A DNA stretch of 64,000 nucleotides from Streptococcus zalophi (GTDB lineage: Bacteria; Bacillota; Bacilli; Lactobacillales; Streptococcaceae): positions 1-64,000 of the forward strand of contig NZ_JAENBP010000004.1 in the NCBI RefSeq assembly GCF_016481285.1, written 5' to 3'. The notes below the pieces were generated by a model, which saw only the letters and a list, made by a program, of their open reading frames with translations, did not search any database and was not told where the DNA came from. Made by a program: the position numbers and the translations under genes. This document shows positions 9,603-17,931 of the stretch, in pieces. Numbering within the stretch: position 1 is the first letter of the stretch; each line of letters begins with the position of its first letter.

Positions 9603-9788
9603 ATGTTTAATCACTTAAAGCAAACAATTATCTTTAATAGTTCAGCTTTTGGTCATGGTCGTCTCTTTTCTATTTTCAAATCATTCGTTTTACTGGTACA
9701 AATGCAATACCAGTTATTTAAAGCTTTTTGCTTTTCTATTTTCACTTTTGATAATATTATTTTTACCGGTTTTGCTTTGACACTTTAG
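9603..9788 (+). CDS. Phe-rich leader peptide of the pyr operon (putative)
   Basis: A 61-codon ORF starts at ATG 9603 behind a strong RBS (AAGGAGAG, 9591-9598). It has 13 Phe residues of 61, ten of them TTT codons, and no recognisable domain. Its stop codon (9786-9788) sits in the loop of the terminator hairpin just upstream of pyrK. The arrangement fits a regulatory leader whose translation is coupled to transcription, as in the enteric pyrBI leader. That the ORF is translated is inferred from the RBS and its position. It is not homologous to the enteric leader as far as I can see. Confidence 0.6.
   Translation: MFNHLKQTIIFNSSAFGHGRLFSIFKSFVLLVQMQYQLFKAFCFSIFTFDNIIFTGFALTL
9692..9764 (+). 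promoter_or_regulatory. Pause-type hairpin followed by a U-rich tract in the pyr leader
   Basis: ACTGGTA (9692-9698) and TACCAGT (9708-9714) form a perfect 7-bp stem around a 9-nt loop. The next 50 nt (9715-9764) contain 31 T residues. In enteric pyrBI leaders, a hairpin followed by U-rich RNA makes polymerase pause when UTP is low. The stem sequences can also pair with the arms of the downstream terminator: ACCAGT with ACTGGT at 9800-9805, and ACTGGT with ACCGGT at 9765-9770. Confidence 0.5.
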
Positions 9789-9811
9789 TCATTGGCTTGA
9801 CTGGTTTTTTT
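9765..9811 (+). terminator. Attenuator (leader terminator) of the pyr operon
   Basis: ACCGGTT (9765-9771) pairs with GACTGGT (9799-9805). Inner pairs GCT/GGC and TGAC/GTCA extend the stem, and seven T residues follow at 9805-9811. The stem is interrupted but the layout is that of an intrinsic terminator, 47 nt before pyrK. The leader ORF stop codon lies in the apical loop. Confidence 0.6.
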
Positions 9812-9858
9812 ATGGTCAAAAAGTGATTATCATCGCATGCTGAAATGAAAGGATTGTC

Positions 9859-10686
9859 ATGCTAAGAGAACGGTTTACTATTATAAAACATAATAGGATT
9901 GCAAAAGATGTCTTTCAATTAGAACTGTCTGGCGATGTTAGTCAAATTAGTGCTCCCGGTCAATTTGTTAATCTTCAGATACCAGGTTTTTACTTACGAC
10001 GCCCTATTTCCATCTGTGACTGGACTATTGATAATAACGCAAAAGAAAGTCGCTTATTGCTGATTTATAAGGTGGTAGGAGAAGGCACAAATAAGCTCTC
10101 CCAGTCAGCTATTGGAGAAGAATTGGAGTTGCTCTTGCCGCTTGGGACTGGTTTTGATGTGAGTAAAACAACGTCTAACACAGTTCTCTGTGGAGGTGGT
10201 GTTGGGGTTCCGCCCTTGGTTGGTCTGGCTAGACAGATGATAGCAGAAGGTAAAACGCCTCAAGTACTTCTAGGTTTTAATAGTAAAGAGGATATTTTTG
10301 GATTGACTCTTTTTCAAGAACTAGGAATTGAACCACTAGTTACGACAGTTGACGGAAGTCAAGGCACAAAGGGCTTTGTCACTGATGTTTTGAAAAATCT
10401 AACGTTTGATTATATCTGTTGTTGTGGTCCAGAAGGGATGCTAAAAGCCATTCATAGCTTGTTATTAGCAAATGCTAAAGAAGCCAGTAAAGACATTTCA
10501 ACAAAGAGCCAGTCTCTTCGTACACAAAATAGCGTTGATGGTCAATTTAGTTTGGAGGCTCGTATGGCCTGTGGATTTGGTGCTTGTATGGGTTGTTCGA
10601 AAAAAACAAAAACGGGTTATAAGAGAATTTGTAAGGAAGGTCCAGTCTTTGAAAAATCTGAACTGATATGGGAGGTCGCTAGATGA
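9859..10686 (+). CDS. pyrK: dihydroorotate dehydrogenase B, electron transfer subunit
   Basis: PyrK passes electrons from the PyrD flavin through FAD and a [2Fe-2S] cluster to NAD+. The FAD-binding RRPIS motif starts at R47. A Gly-rich nucleotide-binding segment (CGGGVGVPPLVGLA) follows, and the C-terminal cluster motif ACGFGACMGC...C supplies four Cys. The product has 275 residues, somewhat longer than the ~260 I expect. The excess is a Ser/Lys-rich insertion (around KEASKDISTKSQSLRTQ) just before the cluster motif. It is the first enzyme gene of the pyr operon and overlaps pyrD by 4 nt (ATGA), which suggests translational coupling. Confidence 0.95.
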   Translation: MLRERFTIIKHNRIAKDVFQLELSGDVSQISAPGQFVNLQIPGFYLRRPISICDWTIDNNAKESRLLLIYKVVGEGTNKLSQSAIGEELELLLPLGTGFDVSKTTSNTVLCGGGVGVPPLVGLARQMIAEGKTPQVLLGFNSKEDIFGLTLFQELGIEPLVTTVDGSQGTKGFVTDVLKNLTFDYICCCGPEGMLKAIHSLLLANAKEASKDISTKSQSLRTQNSVDGQFSLEARMACGFGACMGCSKKTKTGYKRICKEGPVFEKSELIWEVAR

Positions 10687-11591
10687 ATACAGAAGTTACC
10701 TTAAGCGGGATAACCTTAAGTAATCCGATTATTCCAGCAAGTGGGACCTTTGGCTACGGCAAAGAGTTTTCTGATTTGTATGATCTTAATATCTTGGGAG
10801 CTATCTCATTTAAGGGAACAACAAGAGAAGAACGCTTTGGCAATCCTTTACCACGTATCGCTGAATGTCCGATGGGATTGATTAATTCTGTGGGTCTGCA
10901 AAATCCTGGTGTGGAAGCTGTTATCAATAAAGAATTACCAGAACTTGCTAAACATTACCATAAACCGCTCATTGCTAATATTAGTGGCTTTTCTATCGAA
11001 GAGTACACCTATTGCGCTGAAAGGCTTGATAAACAAGATCAAGTCAGTCTTCTTGAAGTCAATGTTAGCTGTCCCAATGTTCACAATGGAGGTATGGCTT
11101 ATGGTGTTTCTCCTGACAGTGTTTATGATGTCACAAAAGCCGTTAAGGCTGTTACCACAAAACCCATCTACATTAAACTAAGCCCAAATGTCACTGATAT
11201 TTCAGAAATAGCTAAGGCTTGTGAAGCTGGTGGTGCTGATGGCTTAAGTCTGATCAATACTTTACTTGGAATGCGGATTGATACTAAAAGGAGATCTTGT
11301 GTGATTGCCAATAAAATGGGAGGTTTTTCAGGACCGGCAGTTTTCCCTGTTGCACTTAGAATGGTTTATCAGGTGGCTCAATCAACGCATCTTCCAATTA
11401 TCGGTATTGGTGGTGTCTCATCAACTAATGATGTGATTGAAATGATGATGGCTGGTGCAAGTGCTGTTCAGATTGGTTCAGCTAATCTGATTAATCCCTA
11501 TATTTGTAAAGAAATTATTGAGGAGTTGCCACAAAAGATGGCAGAACTAGATATTACAAAGCTATCAGATATTATCGGTGTTGCTTTATAA
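10683..11591 (+). CDS. pyrD: dihydroorotate dehydrogenase B (NAD+), catalytic subunit
   Basis: This is a class 1B enzyme oxidising dihydroorotate to orotate with FMN. The catalytic Cys is C130 in NVSCPN, and FMN-phosphate binding residues lie in GIGGV near residue 240. At 302 residues it has normal length. Class 1B needs PyrK, which is encoded immediately upstream with a 4-nt overlap. Symbol pyrDB is also used. Confidence 0.96.
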   Translation: MNTEVTLSGITLSNPIIPASGTFGYGKEFSDLYDLNILGAISFKGTTREERFGNPLPRIAECPMGLINSVGLQNPGVEAVINKELPELAKHYHKPLIANISGFSIEEYTYCAERLDKQDQVSLLEVNVSCPNVHNGGMAYGVSPDSVYDVTKAVKAVTTKPIYIKLSPNVTDISEIAKACEAGGADGLSLINTLLGMRIDTKRRSCVIANKMGGFSGPAVFPVALRMVYQVAQSTHLPIIGIGGVSSTNDVIEMMMAGASAVQIGSANLINPYICKEIIEELPQKMAELDITKLSDIIGVAL

Positions 11592-11632
11592 TGTGATTAT
11601 GGTGAAACGAAATTTTAAAAGGAGGCTAACCA

Positions 11633-12358
11633 TTGACGTTAAAACAGATACCTAAGGCAGTTATTGTCGCTCTTGATTTTCCAAACAAACAAGAGACACT
11701 TGCTTTTTTAAATCAATTTACTGAAGAAAAATTATTTGTGAAGGTTGGAATGGAGCTGTTTTACAGTGAAGGACCAGCCATTATCAGAGAAATAAAGTCT
11801 AGAGGCCATCACATTTTTCTCGATTTAAAACTACATGATATCCCAAACACTGTAGAAAAGGCGATGAGTGTTTTAGCCACTTTAGAGGTGGATATGGTTA
11901 ACGTTCATGCTGCAGGAACTATTGATATGATGGCGGCTGCACTAAAAGGGTTGACAAATCAAGCTGCTAAACAGTCAAAAAAGCGCCCACTTATCATAGC
12001 AGTGACTCAGTTAACCTCAACAGATGAAGCAAGGATGCAAAAAGATCTCTTGATTTCATCCTCGCTTGAAGAAACCGTTAAGGTTTATGCTCAAAATGCC
12101 AAAACAGCTGGACTTGATGGTGTTGTTTGTTCACCTCATGAAGTGCAAATGATTCATGAGGTTTGCGGTGCAGACTTTTTAACAGTGACACCAGGTATTC
12201 GATTCCTAGATAACGATAAAGATGACCAAGTGCGAGTAACGACACCAGAAAAAGCCAAACAATTAGGGTCAGATTTTATTGTGGTCGGTAGACCAATCAC
12301 CAAGGCAAAAGATCCAGTGTTAGCCTATAAAAACTGTCAACAAGCATTTTTAAAATGA
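11633..12358 (+). CDS. pyrF: orotidine 5'-phosphate decarboxylase
   Basis: PyrF makes UMP, the last step of the pathway. The DxKxxD catalytic motif is visible as D64, K66 and D69 in LDLKLHDIPNT. The phosphate-binding end (VGRPITKAKDP) is near residue 222. It has 241 residues, the usual length. Translation starts at TTG 11633, preceded by a very strong AAAGGAGG RBS; no ATG is suitably placed. Confidence 0.96.
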   Translation: MTLKQIPKAVIVALDFPNKQETLAFLNQFTEEKLFVKVGMELFYSEGPAIIREIKSRGHHIFLDLKLHDIPNTVEKAMSVLATLEVDMVNVHAAGTIDMMAAALKGLTNQAAKQSKKRPLIIAVTQLTSTDEARMQKDLLISSSLEETVKVYAQNAKTAGLDGVVCSPHEVQMIHEVCGADFLTVTPGIRFLDNDKDDQVRVTTPEKAKQLGSDFIVVGRPITKAKDPVLAYKNCQQAFLK

Positions 12359-12371
12359 TAAAAGGAGGAAG

Positions 12372-13025
12372 ATGATGACAAAAGACTTGGATAAAACCAT
12401 TGCTAAGGGTCTTTTAGAAATTAATGCTGTATTTCTAAGACCTGATGAGCCTTTTACGTGGGCTTCTGGGATTAAAAGCCCTATTTATTGCGATAACCGC
12501 TTAACCCTAACCTCACCAGATGTTAGAACCATAATTGAAGAAGGATTAGTAGAGATTATTAAGTCCCAATTTCCAAGCTGTGAAGTATTAATGGGAACCA
12601 GTACAGCTGGGATTGCCCATGCTGCCATTGTTGGGCATCTCATGAATCTACCAATGGGTTATGTGAGAGGCTCAGCTAAAGGACACGGTCGAACAAATCA
12701 GATCGAAGGGAAATTAGTGCCAGGACAAAAAGTAGTGGTGATTGAAGATTTAATCTCAACAGCTGGTTCAGCCATTGATACCGTTAATGTTTTAAGAGAA
12801 TTTGGCGCAGATGTCTTAGGCATTGCTAGTATCTTTACCTATGGCATGTCAAAAGCAGACGAGCGCTTGCAAGAAAACCAAGTGATTAATCATAGTCTTT
12901 CTAATCTTGATGTGTTACTAGACGTTGCTGTTGATCAAACAGTTATTACACCAGAACAAAAAGAAAAGATTATTACTTTTAGAAATAACCCAACAGATGA
13001 TTCATGGATGAAAGGAAACAACTAA
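12372..13025 (+). CDS. pyrE: orotate phosphoribosyltransferase
   Basis: PyrE joins orotate to PRPP, giving OMP. The PRPP-binding motif VVVIEDLISTAGS spans residues 121-133 with D126 in the acidic pair. Length is 217 residues. An AAAGGAGG RBS precedes two consecutive ATGs (12372 and 12375); either may be used. It sits 13 nt after pyrF and 3 nt before pyrB. Confidence 0.96.
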   Translation: MMTKDLDKTIAKGLLEINAVFLRPDEPFTWASGIKSPIYCDNRLTLTSPDVRTIIEEGLVEIIKSQFPSCEVLMGTSTAGIAHAAIVGHLMNLPMGYVRGSAKGHGRTNQIEGKLVPGQKVVVIEDLISTAGSAIDTVNVLREFGADVLGIASIFTYGMSKADERLQENQVINHSLSNLDVLLDVAVDQTVITPEQKEKIITFRNNPTDDSWMKGNN

Positions 13026-13028
13026 ACA

Positions 13029-13958
13029 ATGACAGACATCAGAAACCTTATCAATATTACTGATTTAACCGTAGCAGAAATTGATCAATTAATCGCCACA
13101 GCAGATGATATTGTCGAAAATCCTAAAGACTATCAAAGCATTTGTGCGCACAAAAAATTGGCTACTCTCTTTTTTGAACCAAGTACAAGAACAAGATTAA
13201 GTTTTGAAGCAGCTATGTTAGAGCTTGGTGGTAGCATTCTTGGTTTTTCATCTGCCAACTCAAGTTCAGCGGCTAAAGGAGAAAGCGTTAGTGATACGAT
13301 TCAAACAGTGGGTTGCTATGCAGAAATTATTGCCATGCGTCATCCAAAAGAAGGTGCTCCTATCGTTGCTTCACAAAGAACAACTGTTCCTATTATCAAT
13401 GCTGGTGATGGAGGGCATTTCCATCCAACACAAACTCTAACAGACCTTTTAACCATCAAACGTAAAAAAGGTAGACTCTCAGATATGACAGTTGGTGTTT
13501 GTGGTGACTTGAAATTTGGTCGTACCGTTCACTCACTGATTGAAGCCATGCTTCGTTATCCTAACGTTAAATTTGTCCTTATCTCTCCAGAAGAACTACA
13601 GGTTCCTGATTACATGAAAGAAAAGATGACGCAAGCAGGGGCCCAGTGGACTGAAGTTGAAAAATTAGAAGATGCTATGGGCTCTCTTGATATTCTTTAC
13701 ATGACACGCGTGCAAAAAGAACGTTTCTTTAATGAAGCAGACTACATTAGATTAAAAGATAGCTACATTCTTGATTTGGAAAAATTACAAGCAGCCAAAG
13801 AAGATTTAACCATTTTACACCCACTACCAAGGGTTAATGAAATTTCTGTTGAAGTCGACAAAGATCCAAGAGCAGCATATTTCTTCCAAGCGCTTTGTGG
13901 TAAACACATTAGAATGGCATTGATTTTATTCTTATTAGGCATTGAGAAAAAAGCATAA
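13029..13958 (+). CDS. pyrB: aspartate carbamoyltransferase catalytic chain
   Basis: PyrB condenses carbamoyl phosphate and aspartate, the committed pathway step. Carbamoyl-phosphate binding residues are in S52-TRTR, K83 lies in the mobile loop (AAKGES), and HPTQTLTDL and HPLPR are intact. It has 309 residues and looks closer to the PyrI-associated enterobacterial/clostridial type than to the PyrR-operon PyrB I would expect in streptococci; that placement is a judgement from memory. The RBS (AAGGA) is 11 nt away, so coupling with pyrE is likely. pyrI follows after 28 nt. Confidence 0.95.
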   Translation: MTDIRNLINITDLTVAEIDQLIATADDIVENPKDYQSICAHKKLATLFFEPSTRTRLSFEAAMLELGGSILGFSSANSSSAAKGESVSDTIQTVGCYAEIIAMRHPKEGAPIVASQRTTVPIINAGDGGHFHPTQTLTDLLTIKRKKGRLSDMTVGVCGDLKFGRTVHSLIEAMLRYPNVKFVLISPEELQVPDYMKEKMTQAGAQWTEVEKLEDAMGSLDILYMTRVQKERFFNEADYIRLKDSYILDLEKLQAAKEDLTILHPLPRVNEISVEVDKDPRAAYFFQALCGKHIRMALILFLLGIEKKA

Positions 13959-13986
13959 GTGGCAATAGATATTAAGGAGAGAAATA

Positions 13987-14409
13987 ATGAATATTGATGG
14001 AATTAGAACAGGCATTGTGTTGGATCATATCAAAGCAGGAAAAAGCATGGAAATTTATGACTTGTTAAAACTAGATAAATTATCTTGCGGTGTTGCTGTT
14101 ATTCAACGTGTGATGAGCACCAAATATGGTCGCAAAGATATTATCAAGATTGACGAAGATATTCCTTTAGATTTTGATGTTTTAGGCTATATTGATAATA
14201 ATATTACTGTTAACCGTATTAAAGAAGGAAAATTAGAAGAAAAAGTACACCTTTCTTTACCAGAATCTTTGACAGATGTTATCAAGTGTAAAAACCCTCG
14301 TTGTATCACATCGATTGAACAAGAAATTGTTCAACAATTTAAGTTGGTCAATAAAGACCAAAAGGTTTATCGTTGTGTCTACTGTGATGCCGAACAAGTA
14401 ACAGCGTAA
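13987..14409 (+). CDS. pyrI: aspartate carbamoyltransferase regulatory chain
   Basis: PyrI binds nucleotides and joins PyrB trimers into the allosteric holoenzyme. The N-terminal nucleotide-binding domain (GTGIVLDHI-like start, then IYDLLKL) is followed by a zinc domain. Its four ligands are C101, C106, C130 and C133, spaced as in the E. coli chain (CX4C...CX2C). At 140 residues it is slightly shorter than the E. coli protein. It lies last in the operon with its own RBS (AAGGAGAG). PyrI is common in enterics, clostridia and archaea but is not a standard streptococcal gene as I know it. Confidence 0.95.
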   Translation: MNIDGIRTGIVLDHIKAGKSMEIYDLLKLDKLSCGVAVIQRVMSTKYGRKDIIKIDEDIPLDFDVLGYIDNNITVNRIKEGKLEEKVHLSLPESLTDVIKCKNPRCITSIEQEIVQQFKLVNKDQKVYRCVYCDAEQVTA

Positions 14410-14430
14410 TCAAAAACAGAATAAATCTTT

Positions 14431-14458
14431 AATCACTAGCTTTGCCTAGTGATTTTTC
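14431..14458 (+). terminator. Terminator of the pyr operon
   Basis: AATCACTAG (14431-14439) pairs perfectly with CTAGTGATT (14446-14454) and runs into T residues. Confidence 0.9.
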
Positions 14459-14506
14459 ATTGTCAAATTCTTAAAATTTTTTGAAGAAAAAACGAAACAT
14501 TCATGA

Positions 14507-14519
14507 TATGATAGTAACA
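14507..14519 (+). promoter_or_regulatory. -10 element six nt before the ATG (possible leaderless start)
   Basis: TATGAT at 14507-14512 is followed by only six nt before ATG 14519. No Shine-Dalgarno sequence is present. Transcription would start at or within a base of the ATG. A weak -35 (TTGAAG, 14481) is 20 bp away. Confidence 0.45.
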
Positions 14520-15076
14520 TGACAAAAAAATTATGGCGACAAGAGATGATTGCTCAATTAAAACAACAAGATCCTTTGTTAAAAATGCAAACAGATCAAC
14601 AGCTGTTAGAACAATTAATGACTCTGAAAGATTACAAAGAAGCAAAAACAATTGCGACTTATCTCTCATTTGATTTTGAATATAATACGTCTTTAGTCAT
14701 TGACCAAGCATATAAGGATGGAAAAAGAGTACTTGTTCCTAAAATCATGTCAAAAGGAGAAATGATTTTTGTTCCTTACGATGAAAATGACCTTTCCTTG
14801 TCATCTTTTGGCGTACGAGAACCAAATAGTCATCAAGCCATCTTAAAAAATGAGATTGATTTGATACATGTTCCAGGTCTTATATTCAATCATAAAGGTT
14901 ATCGCATTGGTTATGGTGGTGGTTTTTACGATCGCTATCTAAAGGATTATGAGGGTGCAACTGTCGCTACGATTTATCAGTATCAGCTGAGAGAATTTGA
15001 TCCAGAAAGTCACGATATAGCTATTAGAGAGGTATTAATAGATGAAACAAATGATAAAAGATTATCCAGTTACTAG
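14519..15076 (+). CDS. 5-formyltetrahydrofolate cyclo-ligase
   Basis: This cytoplasmic enzyme uses ATP to convert 5-formyl-THF into 5,10-methenyl-THF, recovering folate. The family signature RIGYGGGFYDRYL is near residues 130-142, and the N-terminal LWRQEM start is typical. Length (185) is normal. No RBS precedes the ATG, but a -10 element lies six nt upstream. The end overlaps the rhomboid gene by 35 nt, a common streptococcal gene pair. Confidence 0.93.
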   Translation: MTKKLWRQEMIAQLKQQDPLLKMQTDQQLLEQLMTLKDYKEAKTIATYLSFDFEYNTSLVIDQAYKDGKRVLVPKIMSKGEMIFVPYDENDLSLSSFGVREPNSHQAILKNEIDLIHVPGLIFNHKGYRIGYGGGFYDRYLKDYEGATVATIYQYQLREFDPESHDIAIREVLIDETNDKRLSSY

Positions 15077-15731
15077 TTTTTTACTGGCAGTGACAATTAT
15101 TATTTTTTTGACGATGCAAGTACTTTACTTAGGTCAAGCTGAAAGTTTTCAAGCTATTTTTAGTTTTGGTGGCATGTATGGCGATTACGTTATGATGTTC
15201 CCAAGTCAATTATGGCGTCTTGTAACACCAATTTTTGTGCATATCGGTTGGGAACATTTTGCTTTAAATAGCATCACTTTATTTTTCCTAGGTAGAATAA
15301 CAGAACCTCTGTTTGGTTCGGCTAAGTTTTTAATCTTATATCTTTTATCCGGTATCATGGGAAATGTGTTGGCTATGGTTTTGACACCAGATGTTATTGT
15401 TGCGGGAGCATCAACATCATTATTTGGACTTTTTGCGGCTGTTGCTTTGGTTGGTCATTATGGTATCAACCCCTACCTCAAACAACTAGGTCAAAATTAT
15501 AAATTATTAATTGGTATCAACTTGTTATTTAATCTTTTTATGCCAGGTATTAGCATAGAAGGCCACTTGGGAGGAGCTCTAGGAGGTGTAATTGTTGCTA
15601 TCTTTCTAACCACAAGAGTTGAAGGAGAATTGTTTCCTAAAAATCAGAGATTACTTGCTTTTGTTAGCTATTTTTTGATTATTGCTTTCTTATTATTTTA
15701 TGCTTTTAGTAGCAACAGTAACCCATTTTAA
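15042..15731 (+). CDS. rhomboid-family intramembrane serine protease
   Basis: The 229-residue protein has six or seven membrane helices. The catalytic serine is S124 in the GxSx motif (GAST) and the partner His is H175 in EGHLGGALGG; the WR motif (WRLVTPIFVH) of the first loop is present. It would cut membrane proteins within the bilayer; substrates are unknown. The start at 15042, with TAGAGAGG upstream, overlaps the preceding gene. Confidence 0.93.
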   Translation: MKQMIKDYPVTSFLLAVTIIIFLTMQVLYLGQAESFQAIFSFGGMYGDYVMMFPSQLWRLVTPIFVHIGWEHFALNSITLFFLGRITEPLFGSAKFLILYLLSGIMGNVLAMVLTPDVIVAGASTSLFGLFAAVALVGHYGINPYLKQLGQNYKLLIGINLLFNLFMPGISIEGHLGGALGGVIVAIFLTTRVEGELFPKNQRLLAFVSYFLIIAFLLFYAFSSNSNPF

Positions 15732-15735
15732 TCAA

Positions 15736-15767
15736 AAAAGACAGGTATGAGGCCATACCTGTCTTTT
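15736..15767. terminator. Bidirectional terminator between the rhomboid gene and galU
   Basis: A 14-bp perfect stem, AAAAGACAGGTATG with CATACCTGTCTTTT, encloses a 4-nt loop. A-tract and T-tract flank it, so it can serve both convergent genes. Confidence 0.92.
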
Positions 15768-15779
15768 AATGTGGAATAT

Positions 15780-16679
15780 TTACTGTTCACTTTTAGTTTC
15801 TTTTTCAAGTTTTTTACCTAAATCGATAAGATAGCATTTTAAAGCATCTTTGACTTGAGGATGTCTTAAAGCGTAATCAATGGAGGTTTTCATGAAGCCA
15901 AATTTATCACCGACATCATAGCGTTTCCCGGTAAACTGACGAGCAAAAACCCGTTGAATTTTATTTAGCTTATCAATAGCATCTGTTAGTTGAACTTCAT
16001 TGCCAGCGCCTGGTTCTTGTGTTTCAAGAATATCAAAAATCTCAGGTGTTAACAGGTAACGTCCTATAATCGCTAAATCACTAGGGGCATCTTCTGGTTT
16101 AGGTTTTTCAACAAAAGAATCAACACTATATAAGCCATTAATTCCTTTTCCTTGTGGTGCGATGACTCCATAGTTTGAGACTTCTTCGTGAGGCACTTGC
16201 ATGACAGCAATAGTGGCAGCGTGAGTAGATTCATAATCGTTGATGAGTTGCTTGGTGAGAGGAATATCATCCTCCATCAAATCATCACCGAGCATGACAA
16301 CAAAGGGTTCATTGCCGACAAAAGCTTTTGCTTGAAGCACAGCATCACCAAGACCATTAGGATGACTTTGACGAATAAAGTGAAGACGAATACCAGTCGT
16401 TTCGTCAACTAATTTTAAGAGATCTTTCTTCCCCTTCTTATTGAGATTGTATTCTAATTCAAAATTTGAATCAAAGTGATCTTCAATCGAACGTTTAGAT
16501 TTTCCCGTTACCACTAAAATATCTTCAATACCTGATGCTAACGCTTCTTCAACAATAAATTGAATGGTTGGTTTATCAACAATAGGAAGCATTTCTTTTG
16601 CTAGAGCTTTTGTTGCGGGTAAAAAACGAGTTCCTAAACCTGCGGCTGGAATAACAGCTTTTCTCACTTTTTTTCTCAT
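15780..16679 (-). CDS. galU: UTP--glucose-1-phosphate uridylyltransferase
   Basis: It makes UDP-glucose, used for galactose metabolism, glycolipids and capsule sugars. The nucleotidyltransferase signature [19 protein letters not shown] is at the N-terminus, followed by [12 protein letters not shown] and MLGDDLM. I set the start at the ATG ending at 16679 because AAGGAGA lies just before it; an upstream in-frame ATG would intrude into gpsA and has no better RBS. It follows gpsA by about 20 nt, the gpsA-galU (hasC-like) pair known from streptococci. Length is 299 residues. Confidence 0.95.
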   Translation of the reverse strand: MRKKVRKAVIPAAGLGTRFLPATKALAKEMLPIVDKPTIQFIVEEALASGIEDILVVTGKSKRSIEDHFDSNFELEYNLNKKGKKDLLKLVDETTGIRLHFIRQSHPNGLGDAVLQAKAFVGNEPFVVMLGDDLMEDDIPLTKQLINDYESTHAATIAVMQVPHEEVSNYGVIAPQGKGINGLYSVDSFVEKPKPEDAPSDLAIIGRYLLTPEIFDILETQEPGAGNEVQLTDAIDKLNKIQRVFARQFTGKRYDVGDKFGFMKTSIDYALRHPQVKDALKCYLIDLGKKLEKETKSEQ

Positions 16680-16699
16680 GTTCTGATCTCCTTGTTTGG

Positions 16700-17713
16700 T
16701 TACCATTCGTTTTCAGCTCTCATTTCTTTGGACATGATATCAAGAATGCTTTCTTTGATATCAGCTCCTTCATAGATAGAGCGGTAAATAGCAGTTGTAA
16801 TTGGCATATAAACATCTAATTCATTAGCTAATTCGTAGGCAACTTTAGTGGTTGAAATACCTTCAATGACCATACCCATATTTTTTTCAATATCTTCTAG
16901 TTTTTCACCTTTACCTAAGGCATGTCCAGCACGCCAGTTTCTAGAGTGGATAGATGTTCCTGTAACAATCAAATCACCAACGCCAGATAAACCACTATAA
17001 GTGTGAGGATTGGCACCCATTTTAACTCCTAGACGCGTAATTTCAGCCAACCCGCGAGTAATGATAGCTGCTTTGGCATTGTCACCATAGCCTAATCCCT
17101 TTAAGGCGCCAGCACCAACGGCAATAATATTCTTAAGAGCGCCAGCTGTTTCAACACCAATGACATCTGTGTTAGTATAAAGTCTAAAATAGTGATTACT
17201 AAAGATTGTTTGAGCATATTGAGCCGCCTTTAAATCTTTTGAAGCGGCTGTAATAAGAGTAATATCTCTAACTATAGTCTCTTCTGCATGACTTGGTCCT
17301 GAGATAACAACGATATCACTTCTTAGATTTTCTGGAATTTCTTCTTCTAAAATGACAGATAAGCGTTCATGAGTTTCTGGTTCCAATCCTTTAGAAGCAT
17401 GCATCATCACAACTTTGTGTTTTAAAACATTAGCCACTTGTTTAGCGACTAATCGTGTTACCTTAGTCGGAACAACAAAAACAATGCCGTCAACATCTTT
17501 TAAAGCCTGTTCAAGATCAGTATAAGCTTTGATGTTTGCATCTAAGACAATATCTTTAAAATAGTGTAGATTCGTGTGATTGATGTTTATTTCTTCAATT
17601 TGTTCAGGAACATTACCCCAAAGTCTCACTTCATGTCCATTATCATTAAGCACTTGAGATAATGCTGTTCCCCATGATCCTGGTCCCAAGACAGCAATTT
17701 TTTGTTTAGTCAT
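16700..17713 (-). CDS. gpsA: glycerol-3-phosphate dehydrogenase [NAD(P)+]
   Basis: It reduces dihydroxyacetone phosphate to sn-glycerol 3-phosphate for phospholipid synthesis. The NAD(P)-binding loop GPGSWGTAL begins at residue 10. The catalytic region ([30 protein letters not shown]) is intact. A strong GAGGAGAG RBS precedes the ATG. It is first of a two-gene unit with galU. An extended -10 (TGATATAAT on the minus strand, 17755-17763) lies upstream. Confidence 0.96.
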   Translation of the reverse strand: MTKQKIAVLGPGSWGTALSQVLNDNGHEVRLWGNVPEQIEEININHTNLHYFKDIVLDANIKAYTDLEQALKDVDGIVFVVPTKVTRLVAKQVANVLKHKVVMMHASKGLEPETHERLSVILEEEIPENLRSDIVVISGPSHAEETIVRDITLITAASKDLKAAQYAQTIFSNHYFRLYTNTDVIGVETAGALKNIIAVGAGALKGLGYGDNAKAAIITRGLAEITRLGVKMGANPHTYSGLSGVGDLIVTGTSIHSRNWRAGHALGKGEKLEDIEKNMGMVIEGISTTKVAYELANELDVYMPITTAIYRSIYEGADIKESILDIMSKEMRAENEW

Positions 17714-17754
17714 TTTTTCTCTCCTCTATTAAAACAGGTGATTTTATTATTTTC

Positions 17755-17763
17755 ATTATATCA
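17755..17763 (-). promoter_or_regulatory. Extended -10 promoter of gpsA-galU
   Basis: Reading the minus strand gives TG-A-TATAAT about 42 nt before the gpsA start. No good -35 is seen. Confidence 0.5.
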
Positions 17764-17831
17764 AATTATTATAAAAAAGTCTTAATAGCTCGCCCAAAAT
17801 GAGTTTTCAAAGGGAGAAGTTGTTTAGTAAG

Positions 17832-17860
17832 TTTACAATAGCCAAAAACTTTATTATAAT
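17832..17860 (+). promoter_or_regulatory. Promoter of the YeiH-family gene
   Basis: TTTACA (17832-17837) and TATAAT (17855-17860) are spaced by 17 bp. Confidence 0.7.
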
Positions 17861-17931
17861 GAAACTATTCTTTTTTAAGTAAAGAGTTAAGATTATTTTC
17901 GACTCATTTAATAAGGATTAAGGAGATTATT

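Noticed and set aside
9560-9858. PyrR-binding antiterminator in the pyr leader
   Set aside because: I looked for the conserved PyrR loop (CCNGNGAGG-like). Only GGAGAGAC of the RBS is vaguely similar and no surrounding stem forms.
16680-16706. Upstream start for galU
   Set aside because: The longer form would overlap the gpsA end and place the strong RBS inside the coding region.
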